A stretch of 13,730 nucleotides of DNA, from assembly GCA_005884255.1 (NCBI GenBank), contig VBDL01000027.1, positions 1-13,730 on the forward strand, written 5' to 3'. A program made the position numbers and the translations under genes. Every line of letters starts with the position of its first letter. Within the stretch, counting starts at the first letter, position 1. This DNA is from Betaproteobacteria bacterium (lineage in GTDB: Bacteria; Pseudomonadota; Gammaproteobacteria; Burkholderiales; Burkholderiaceae_C). Positions 7,743 to 13,730 of this stretch are shown in pieces. The notes beneath the pieces were generated by a model. That model was not told where the DNA came from, did no database searches, and saw only the letters and a list, made by a program, of their open reading frames with translations.

Positions 7743-7771
7743 GTGCCGTGAGGCCTGGCGCCTCACGGCAC
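7743..7771. promoter_or_regulatory. 12-bp perfect hairpin between transporter and phosphoesterase
   Basis: GTGCCGTGAGGC-CTGGC-GCCTCACGGCAC forms a perfect 12-bp stem with a 5-nt loop. It starts 13 nt after the transporter stop, as a terminator would, but no T-run follows on the plus strand. Instead the next gene's ATG comes 4 nt after the stem, in place of a ribosome binding site. It could be an attenuator or processing site that lowers expression of the phosphoesterase and kinase relative to the transporter, or a REP-like element. Confidence 0.6.
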
Positions 7772-7775
7772 GACG

Positions 7776-8519
7776 ATGAAGCTGGCTCTGCTCGCGGACA
7801 TCCACAGCAATCTGGAAGCGCTGAGCGCCTGCCTGGAGCACGCGCAGGCCCAGGGGGCGCAGCGCTTCGCCTTTCTCGGCGACCTGGTGGGCTACGGTGC
7901 CGATCCCGGTGCGGTCATCGACCTGATCGCGCAGCACGCGGAACGGGGAGCCGTGGTGGTGCTGGGCAACCACGACGCGGCCGTGCTGGGCCGCCCCATC
8001 GACCCGATGACCGCGAGTGCGCAAGCCGCGATCGACTGGACGCGCACGCGCCTGACAGCGAGGCAACGGGCCTTTCTCGATGCGCTGCCGCTGCTGGTGC
8101 GTGAGGACGACTGTGTGTTCGTGCATGCCAGCGCGCACGGCCCCGAGCAGTGGGACTACATCACCGGTGAGGTCCAGGCCCAGGCCAGCATGCGCGCGGC
8201 GAAGGCCACCTACATCTTCTGCGGCCATGTGCACAAGCAGGTGCTGTACTACATCGGCGCCGGCGGTCGGCCGATTCCCTTCGAGCCGGTACCCGGCAGC
8301 CCGATCCCGATCGGGCGCCATCGTCGCTGGCTGGCCATCGTCGGCTCGGCCGGCCAGCCGCGCGACGGCAATCCCGACGCCTGCTACGCGCTGGCCGACC
8401 TGGAGCGCGCCCGCATGACCTTCTTTCGCGTGGCCTACGACTACGCCGCCGCGGCGAAGAAGATCCGGGCCGCGGGCCTGCCCGAGCGGCTGGCGTGGCG
8501 GCTCGAACATGGCGAATAG
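7776..8519 (+). CDS. Calcineurin-like metallophosphoesterase
   Basis: A 247-residue binuclear-metal phosphoesterase of the compact YfcE/MJ0936-like type. All metal and catalytic motifs are visible: DIH (D8, H10), GDLVGYG (D36), GNHD (N65, H66), H117, and CGHVH (H151, H153). GDLVGYG in place of GDxxDRG separates it from the classical PPP protein phosphatases. The ATG at 7776 puts D8 at the normal distance from the N-terminus (MKLALLADIHSN), so the start is sound despite a hairpin where the Shine-Dalgarno should be. Its last 11 nt overlap the kinase gene, implying translational coupling. That pairing suggests it might reverse the kinase's phosphorylation or act on a nucleotide or phospho-metabolite; the substrate is unknown. 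Confidence 0.88.
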   Translation: MKLALLADIHSNLEALSACLEHAQAQGAQRFAFLGDLVGYGADPGAVIDLIAQHAERGAVVVLGNHDAAVLGRPIDPMTASAQAAIDWTRTRLTARQRAFLDALPLLVREDDCVFVHASAHGPEQWDYITGEVQAQASMRAAKATYIFCGHVHKQVLYYIGAGGRPIPFEPVPGSPIPIGRHRRWLAIVGSAGQPRDGNPDACYALADLERARMTFFRVAYDYAAAAKKIRAAGLPERLAWRLEHGE

Positions 8520-9936
8520 ACCGGCCGGCGCGCCGCCCCGCGAAGGCGACGAGCTCGACGGCTTTCGCCTGGGGCCCAGGATTCACCTCGGCGGCATGGC
8601 GGCGATCCATCGCCTGGTCGGGCCGAAGGGGCCGCTGCCGCTGGTCATGAAGATCCCGCGGCTGGGTATCGGCGAGCCGGCGTCCAACGTCATCAGCTTC
8701 GAGGTCGAGCGCATGGTGCTGGGCGTGCTGTCGGGGCGGCAAGTGCCGCGGCTGATCTGCACTGGCGACGTGGAGACGCGGCCGTATCTAGTGATGGAAT
8801 ACGTCGAAGGCCCGCCGCTGGAAGACTGGGTGGTGCGCGCGCCGCTGCCGCCGCAGGAGGTGGCCCGCCTGGGCGCGGCCGCGGCCTCGTCGCTGTACGA
8901 GCTGCACAAGCAGGACGTGGTGCACCTGGATGTGAAGCCGGCCAATGTGTTGATGCGCCCCGACGGCACGGCCGTGTTGATCGACTTCGGCCTCGCCCAT
9001 CACAGCCGCTTCCCCGACCTGCTGGCCGAGGAGTTCCGCATGCCCGTGGGCAACTGGCCCTACATGGCGCCGGAGCAGATCCTCGGCGTGCGCTGCGATC
9101 CGCGCAGCGACGTCTATGCGCTCGGTGTGATCCTCTACGAGCTGACGACCGGGCGTCTACCGTTCGGCATGCCGACGTCGATGCGCCGTCTGCGCCAGCG
9201 CTTGTCGCGCGACCCCGTGCCGCCGCGCGCGCTCGTGCCCGACACGCCCGAGTGGTTGCAGGAGGTCACGCTGCGCTGCCTGGAGGTGCAAGCAGCGAAC
9301 CGCTACGCGTCGGCGGCGCAGATCGCGTTCGACTTGAGCCATCACGATCAGGTCGTGATCAGCGAGCGCGGCCGGCGGCTGCGCGGCGCGGGCTGGGCCG
9401 TGCGTCTGCGGCGCTGGCTGTGGGCGGCGGGGTACGAGCCCGGCCCTTGCCCGCCGGCATCGGTGCAGGTCAACGTCGCGCCCATCGTGCTGGTGGCCAT
9501 TGCCACCACGCACACCGACGAGGCGGTGTTCGAGGCGCTGCGCGAGGCCACGCGGCGGCTGATCGCCGCGGAGAACCAGTGCCGCATCGCCTGCGTCACC
9601 GTGACCCCGCCGGAGCCGGCGCTCGGCGCCGAGCGCATCGAGGACGCCGCCACCAGCGTGCACATCCGCCACCTCGTGCAGCTGCGGCACTGGGCCAAGC
9701 CGCTGCAGTTGCCCGAAGAGCGGCTGACCTTCCACGTGATCGAGTCGAGCGCGCCGGCGGCCGCGCTGATCGAATACGCGAAGGCCAACCAGGTCGACCA
9801 GATCCTCATCGGCGCGCCGCCGCCGCGCGGCCTGACGCCGTGGCGCGGCAGCATCGCGTCGCAGGTGATGGCCGAGGCTTCATGCAGCGTGACGGTCGTA
9901 CGCCCGAGGGCGGGTACCGAGAGCCCGGTCGAATGA
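8509..9936 (+). CDS. Ser/Thr protein kinase fused to UspA domain
   Basis: A 475-residue soluble protein. The Hanks-type kinase domain spans about 18-275: a glycine loop around HLGGMA (26-31), catalytic K48 (VMK), E65, HLDVKPAN (139-146, D141 and N146), DFG (159-161), APE (187-189) and SDVYALGVILYELTTGRLPF (200-219). HLD replaces HRD, so it lacks the arginine used for activation-loop control. A basic linker (about 285-310) leads to a universal-stress domain (about 323-467) starting APIVLVAIATTHTDEAV and ending QILIGAPP and SIASQVMAEASCSVTVVRP. Its nucleotide loop is only a partial match to the ATP-binding Usp motif. There is no transmembrane or PASTA segment. The start overlaps the phosphoesterase end. 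It probably phosphorylates cluster or metabolic proteins in response to energy state; that is inference. Confidence 0.9.
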   Translation: MANRPAGAPPREGDELDGFRLGPRIHLGGMAAIHRLVGPKGPLPLVMKIPRLGIGEPASNVISFEVERMVLGVLSGRQVPRLICTGDVETRPYLVMEYVEGPPLEDWVVRAPLPPQEVARLGAAAASSLYELHKQDVVHLDVKPANVLMRPDGTAVLIDFGLAHHSRFPDLLAEEFRMPVGNWPYMAPEQILGVRCDPRSDVYALGVILYELTTGRLPFGMPTSMRRLRQRLSRDPVPPRALVPDTPEWLQEVTLRCLEVQAANRYASAAQIAFDLSHHDQVVISERGRRLRGAGWAVRLRRWLWAAGYEPGPCPPASVQVNVAPIVLVAIATTHTDEAVFEALREATRRLIAAENQCRIACVTVTPPEPALGAERIEDAATSVHIRHLVQLRHWAKPLQLPEERLTFHVIESSAPAAALIEYAKANQVDQILIGAPPPRGLTPWRGSIASQVMAEASCSVTVVRPRAGTESPVE

Positions 9937-9973
9937 CTGTGCGTGCAGGCGTCACGGTGCCGCGCGGCAACTC

Positions 9974-9992
9974 AGGGTTAGTCCGGGTGGGA
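9974..9992 (+). promoter_or_regulatory. Candidate operator, copy 2 (upstream of DUF4212 gene)
   Basis: AGGGTTAGTCCGGGTGGGA matches copy 1 at 5547-5565 at 15 of 19 positions. It lies in the 110-nt gap between the kinase stop and the DUF4212 start, ending 54 nt before the ATG at 10047. This suggests the downstream part (DUF4212, 60-residue protein, histidine kinase, RR2) has its own promoter under the same control as RR1 and the transporter. Confidence 0.4.
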
Positions 9993-10046
9993 ACTGTCAG
10001 CATGTACCGGATGCTGTCGTCGACGACGTTGAAGCCAACTGCTGCG

Positions 10047-10304
10047 ATGCAACCGAAAGAGACTCACCACCGCTACTGGCAGAAGAACCTCAGGATCACC
10101 GGCGCGCTCCTGGTGATCTGGTTCCTCGTGACGTTCGGGGTCGGGTACTTCGCCCGCGACCTGGACTTCAAGTTCTTCGGCTGGCCGTTCAGCTTCTGGG
10201 TTGGCGCGCAGGGCGCGCTGATCGTCTACGTGTTGATCATCTGGTACTACGCACGCGTGATGGACAAGCTCGACCGGGAACACGGCGTCGCCGAGGAGGA
10301 ATGA
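10047..10304 (+). CDS. DUF4212-type sodium:solute symporter small subunit
   Basis: An 85-residue membrane protein with two helices (about 17-36 and 46-69), a charged N-terminus with HHRYWQKNLR and an acidic tail. The pattern RYWQKNLR...FGVGYFARDL...FFGWPFSFWVGAQGALIVYVLIIWYYARVMDKLD matches the family annotated as a putative solute:sodium symporter small subunit, normally encoded just before an SSS-family permease. No separate permease follows here; the next large gene is a histidine kinase with an SSS membrane domain. ATG 10047 is chosen because family members start close to the HHRYW motif; an in-frame ATG at 10002 would add 15 residues. Neither has a good ribosome binding site. Confidence 0.88.
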   Translation: MQPKETHHRYWQKNLRITGALLVIWFLVTFGVGYFARDLDFKFFGWPFSFWVGAQGALIVYVLIIWYYARVMDKLDREHGVAEEE

Positions 10305-10344
10305 CGTGGCCGGCGCCGACCACGAAAGGTAGTACGCTGGGATC

Positions 10345-10527
10345 ATGGTCGCGCAACGGCTGGTCGCACTGTTCGTGCTCGGGTGCTTGCTCTTCAGCTA
10401 CCCGCTGCTGTCGCTGTTCAACACCGGCGGCACGCTGTGGGGCATTCCCTTGCTCTACGTCTACCTGTTCGGGGCCTGGGGCGTGCTCATCGCGCTGATG
10501 GTGCTCGTCGTCGAGAAGTCGAGATAG
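10345..10527 (+). CDS. Small two-helix membrane protein
   Basis: A 60-residue protein with hydrophobic segments at about 4-24 and 32-56, separated by the turn FNTGGTLWG. The second segment begins GIPLLYVYLFGAWG, and the protein ends in a short basic tail. It resembles, in layout only, the small DUF3311-like proteins often encoded before SSS symporters; I cannot confirm membership. It sits 40 nt after the DUF4212 gene, a gap holding the inverted repeat CGTGG/CCACG (10305-10324), and 5 nt before the histidine kinase. It is therefore almost certainly co-translated with the kinase and may be a membrane partner of its symporter domain. The high-quality hydrophobic pattern and spacing support a real gene. 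Confidence 0.8.
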   Translation: MVAQRLVALFVLGCLLFSYPLLSLFNTGGTLWGIPLLYVYLFGAWGVLIALMVLVVEKSR

Positions 10528-10532
10528 GCCGC

Positions 10533-13304
10533 ATGCTTCTCGCCGGCGTCATCCTGATCACCTCGTTTGCCTACCTGGGCGTGCTGTTCGCCATTGCCTA
10601 CTACGGCGACAAGCGCGCTGATGCCGGCCGCTCGATCATCGCCAACCCGACGATCTATGCGCTGTCGATGGCGGTGTATGCCACCTCGTGGACCTTCTAC
10701 GGCAGCGTCGGCCGCGCGGCGGCCAGCGGCGTGGGTTTCCTGCCGATCTACCTCGGCCCCACCTTGATGGCCGCGCTGTGGTGGCTGGTGCTGCGCAAGA
10801 TGATCCGCATCAGCAAGGTCAACCGCATCACGTCGATCGCCGACTTCATCGCCGCGCGCTACGGCAAGAGCGCGCTGCTCGGCGGGCTGGTCACGGTGAT
10901 CGCGGTGATCGGCATCATTCCCTACATCGCGCTGCAGCTGAAGGCAGTGTCGGCGAGCTTCCTCATCCTGCTGCAGTACCCGGCAGTGGTGATGCCGCCC
11001 AAGGGCCATCCGGTGGTGCTGTGGCAGGACACGGCGCTGTACGTGGCGCTGCTGCTGGCCGCCTTCACGGTGCTGTTCGGCACGCGCCACCTCGATGCCA
11101 CCGAGCGCCACGAGGGCATGGTGGCGGCCATCGCGTTCGAGTCGCTGGTCAAGCTGCTGGCCTTCATTGCGGTCGGCGTGTTCGTCACCTTCGGGCTGTA
11201 CGGCGGCTTTGCCGATCTGTTCGAGCAGGCCGCGCAGCTGCCGCGCGCGACCCAGTTGCTCACGCTGGGCGGCCCGGCCGGCACCTATGGCTCGTGGATC
11301 GGGCTGATCCTGCTGTCGATGCTGTCCATCCTGTTCCTGCCGCGGCAGTTCCAGATCAGCGTGGTGGAGAACGTCAACGAGAACCACCTGTCCAAGGCGG
11401 TCTGGCTGTTCCCGCTGTACCTGTTCGCCATCAACATCTTCGTGCTGCCCATCACCTTCGCCGGGCTGATGCATTTCCACGGCGGCCAGGTCGATGCCGA
11501 CACCTTCGTGCTCACGCTGCCGATGGCGCACGGCCGGGAGGCGCTGGCGCTGTTCGCCTTCATCGGCGGGCTGTCGGCGGCCACCGGCATGGTCATCGTC
11601 GAGACCATTGCCTTGTCGACGATGATCTGCAACGACCTGGTGATGCCCGTGCTGCTGCGCTGGCAGGCGCGGCGCTTGAGCGAGCGCAGCGATCTCTCCG
11701 GCCTGCTGCTGGGCATCCGCCGCGGGGCCATCGTCGTGCTGATGATGCTTGGCTACGTGTACTACCGCGCGGCCGGCGAGGCCTATGCGCTGGTGTCGAT
11801 CGGCCTCGTGTCCTTCGCCGCGGTGGCGCAGTTCGCGCCGGCCATGCTCGGCGGCATGTACTGGAAGCAGGGCACGCACACCGGCGCCTTCAGCGGCCTC
11901 ACGCTCGGCTTCGCGCTGTGGGCCTACACGCTGCTGCTGCCTTCGTTCGCCAAGTCGGGCTGGCTGCCGATCTCCTTCATCCAGCAAGGGCCCTTCGGCA
12001 TCGAGTGGCTCAAGCCGCTGTCGCTGTTCGGCCTCAAAGGGCTGGACGACATCTCGCACTCGCTGTTCTGGAGCCTGCTCGCCAACGTGGGGGGCTATGT
12101 CACGGTGTCGTTGCTGGGGCGGCCGAGCATCCGCGAGCATGCGCAGGCGCTGCTCTTCGTCGACGTGTTCCGCACCACGCGCCGGCGCTCCAACCCGTGG
12201 CGGGGCAGCGCGTCGCTGCAGGACATGCTCACGCTCGTCGGCCGCTTCCTCGGGCCGCAGCGCGCCGAGGAGGCCTTTGCCGGCTACGCCGCCAGTCGAG
12301 GCGCGAAGTCGCTGCGCGAGATCGAGCCCGATGCCGAGCTGGTGCGCTTTGCCGAGACGCAGCTCGCCGGCGCGATCGGTGCGTCGTCGGCCCGCGTGAT
12401 GCTGGCCTCGGTGGTGAAGGAGGAGCCGCTGTCGATGGACGAGGTGCTGAACATCCTCGACGAGGCCTCGCAGCTCATCACCTACAGCCACCAGCTGGAG
12501 CAGAAGTCGCAGCAGCTCGAGGCCGCCACAAGCGAGCTGCGCGCCGCCAACGAGCGCCTGAAGGAACTCGACCGCATGAAGGACGACTTCATCTCCACGG
12601 TGACGCACGAGCTGCGCACGCCGCTCACGTCGATCCGCGCCTTCTCGGAGATCCTGCAGGGCGACCCGCGGCTCACCTTGGCCAAGCGCGAGGAGTTCAT
12701 CGGCATCATCGTCAAGGAGAGCGAGCGCCTGTCGCGGCTGATCAACCAGGTGCTGGACCTGTCCAAGCTGGAATCGGGCCGCGCCGAATGGCACTCCGCC
12801 GAGCTCGACCTGCGGGACGTGATCGAGGACTCGGTGTCGACCACGCAGCCGCTGCTGCGCGAGCACGGCGTCGAACTCATGCTGGACCTGCCCGAGCGCG
12901 CCCCACAGCTGCGCGTCGATCGCGACCGGCTCAAGCAGGTGATGCTCAACCTGATCTCCAACGCGGTGAAGTTCTGCGACCGGCGCGACGGGCGCATCGC
13001 CATCGCGCTGCACGTGCTGCCCGAGGCGCTGCGCGTGGACGTGCGCGACAACGGCGCCGGCATCGACCCGGCCGACCACGAGACCATCTTCGAGAAGTTC
13101 CGCCAGGTCGGCGACACGCTCACCGAGAAGCCGCAGGGCACGGGCCTCGGTCTGCCGATCAGCCGGCAGATCGTCGAGCACTTCGGCGGCACACTGTGGG
13201 TCGAGAGCGCCCGCGGGCAGGGCTCGACCTTCTCGTTCATGCTGCCCCTGCATCCGCAGGTCGCGCAGGGTACGGCTTCACCGGCTTCGGAGATGACTGC
13301 ATGA
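10533..13304 (+). CDS. Sodium/solute-symporter histidine kinase (SSS-STAC-HisKA-HATPase)
   Basis: A 923-residue membrane sensor kinase of the CbrA/CrbS type. Residues 1 to about 530 form an SSS (SLC5) domain with roughly 13 helices, including a SIADFIAARYGKS loop (101-113) typical of the fold. About 560-630 matches the STAC linker (LTLVGRFLGPQRAEEAF, then AETQLAGAIGASSARVML). A coiled coil (about 650-682) leads to the H-box STVTHELRTPL with phospho-acceptor H692. The ATP domain has N806/N810 (NLISNAVKF), DNGAGI (839-844), FEKF (853-856) and GTGLGLPIS (869-877). I see no PAS domain. ATG 10533 starts the first helix; the frame extends upstream only through the 60-residue gene. It overlaps RR2 by 4 nt (ATGA), marking RR2 as its cognate partner. 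Whether the SSS part transports or only senses is unknown; in relatives, acetate, histidine or other small substrates are involved. Confidence 0.95.
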   Translation: MLLAGVILITSFAYLGVLFAIAYYGDKRADAGRSIIANPTIYALSMAVYATSWTFYGSVGRAAASGVGFLPIYLGPTLMAALWWLVLRKMIRISKVNRITSIADFIAARYGKSALLGGLVTVIAVIGIIPYIALQLKAVSASFLILLQYPAVVMPPKGHPVVLWQDTALYVALLLAAFTVLFGTRHLDATERHEGMVAAIAFESLVKLLAFIAVGVFVTFGLYGGFADLFEQAAQLPRATQLLTLGGPAGTYGSWIGLILLSMLSILFLPRQFQISVVENVNENHLSKAVWLFPLYLFAINIFVLPITFAGLMHFHGGQVDADTFVLTLPMAHGREALALFAFIGGLSAATGMVIVETIALSTMICNDLVMPVLLRWQARRLSERSDLSGLLLGIRRGAIVVLMMLGYVYYRAAGEAYALVSIGLVSFAAVAQFAPAMLGGMYWKQGTHTGAFSGLTLGFALWAYTLLLPSFAKSGWLPISFIQQGPFGIEWLKPLSLFGLKGLDDISHSLFWSLLANVGGYVTVSLLGRPSIREHAQALLFVDVFRTTRRRSNPWRGSASLQDMLTLVGRFLGPQRAEEAFAGYAASRGAKSLREIEPDAELVRFAETQLAGAIGASSARVMLASVVKEEPLSMDEVLNILDEASQLITYSHQLEQKSQQLEAATSELRAANERLKELDRMKDDFISTVTHELRTPLTSIRAFSEILQGDPRLTLAKREEFIGIIVKESERLSRLINQVLDLSKLESGRAEWHSAELDLRDVIEDSVSTTQPLLREHGVELMLDLPERAPQLRVDRDRLKQVMLNLISNAVKFCDRRDGRIAIALHVLPEALRVDVRDNGAGIDPADHETIFEKFRQVGDTLTEKPQGTGLGLPISRQIVEHFGGTLWVESARGQGSTFSFMLPLHPQVAQGTASPASEMTA

Positions 13305-13666
13305 AGACCATTCTCATCGCCGACGATGAGCCCAACATCGTGATCTCGCTGGAGTACCTGCTGCAGCGCGAGGGCTACCGCGTCGAAGTGGCGCGCGACG
13401 GCGACGAGGCCTTGCAGGCGTTCCAGCGGCAGGTGCCCGACCTCGTGCTGCTGGACGTGATGATGCCGCGCCTGTCGGGCTACGACGTGTGCCAGAAGAT
13501 CCGCGAGAACGCTGCCTGGAGCGGCACGCGCATCGTGATGCTCACCGCCCGCGGCCGCGAGATCGAGGTGGCCAAGGGTCTGGCGCTGGGCGCCGACGCC
13601 TACATCACCAAGCCCTTCTCGACCCAGGACCTGCTGACGCAGGTGCGGGCGCAACTCGAGCGATAA
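13301..13666 (+). CDS. Single-domain response regulator (RR2)
   Basis: A 121-residue receiver-only protein with the full set of switch residues: D8-D9, D52 in LVLLDVMMPRLSG, T82 and K104 (TKPF). The start codon overlaps the kinase stop (ATGA), so it is translationally coupled and is the expected phosphate acceptor of the histidine kinase. It closely resembles RR1 at the other end of the cluster but differs in the surfaces after D52 (AAWSG for PDLSG) and in the last helix. With no DNA-binding domain it must relay or sequester phosphate, or regulate a protein directly. Only 64 nt follow to the window end; GTG at 13671 opens a frame to the edge, but I cannot call a gene from it. Confidence 0.93.
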   Translation: MKTILIADDEPNIVISLEYLLQREGYRVEVARDGDEALQAFQRQVPDLVLLDVMMPRLSGYDVCQKIRENAAWSGTRIVMLTARGREIEVAKGLALGADAYITKPFSTQDLLTQVRAQLER

Positions 13667-13730
13667 GTGCCGTGGCGTTGAGCAGTGTGCCGAGGCCATG
13701 CACCGGCTCGATGCGACCCGGGCCGGACCA

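Noticed and set aside
9958..9969. 12-nt palindrome TGCCGCGCGGCA after the kinase gene
   Set aside because: Short GC-only stem with no T-run; expected by chance in this composition.
10461..13253. 930-codon open frame on the minus strand opposite the histidine kinase
   Set aside because: Composition is dominated by Gln, His, Arg and Asp with no domains, while the opposite strand has every kinase motif in order.
10688..13666. 992-codon plus-strand frame running through the kinase into RR2
   Set aside because: Only the last 121 codons (RR2) are protein-like; the upstream part is the out-of-frame kinase sequence, so this is not a fusion protein.
13667..13730. Possible start of a further gene (GTG 13671 or ATG 13702)
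   Set aside because: Too little sequence, no ribosome binding site and no recognisable N-terminus.
1..13730. CRISPR array, insertion sequence or phage genes
   Set aside because: No regularly spaced direct repeats, no transposase or integrase motif, and no terminal repeats around any gene were seen.

Overview
The window reads as chromosomal DNA of a GC-rich betaproteobacterium, most likely in Burkholderiales. The basis is protein style (PepN, class I FBPase, MHS transporter, symporter-type histidine kinase) and heavy third-position G/C. I would not name a genus from sequence alone. It has two functional halves that diverge around position 5,540.

Left half (1-5,414), all on the minus strand. 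A gene-free, lower-GC flank (1-418) is followed by a tRNA-Thr(CGT) with its own -10 box and a strong downstream hairpin. Then, in transcription order, comes a housekeeping run prfB (release factor 2, with the classical programmed +1 frameshift), pepN (aminopeptidase N) and fbp (fructose-1,6-bisphosphatase). The spacing is tight (16 and 32 nt). A short palindrome of dispersed-repeat type occupies the place where fbp should have its ribosome binding site.

Right half (5,637-13,666), all on the plus strand. This is a signalling and transport cluster: a single-domain response regulator (RR1), an MHS-type major facilitator transporter with an unusual periplasmic insertion, a calcineurin-like phosphoesterase overlapping a Ser/Thr kinase fused to a universal-stress domain, a DUF4212-type symporter small subunit, a 60-residue two-helix membrane protein, a 923-residue sodium/solute-symporter histidine kinase, and a second single-domain response regulator (RR2) overlapping the kinase gene by 4 nt. 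RR1 and RR2 are close paralogues (about two thirds identical by hand count) and bracket the cluster. A 19-bp motif, 15/19 identical, occurs upstream of both RR1 and the DUF4212 gene, suggesting both ends share a regulator.

My reading is that the right half is a nutrient (probably small carboxylate) sensing and uptake module. A transporter-like membrane kinase, possibly assisted by small transporter subunits, talks to two receivers with no DNA-binding output. A Ser/Thr kinase/phosphoesterase pair sits between. The components are recognisable families. The combination, the orphan small subunit and the shared motif are what deserve attention. The substrate and wiring are inference.
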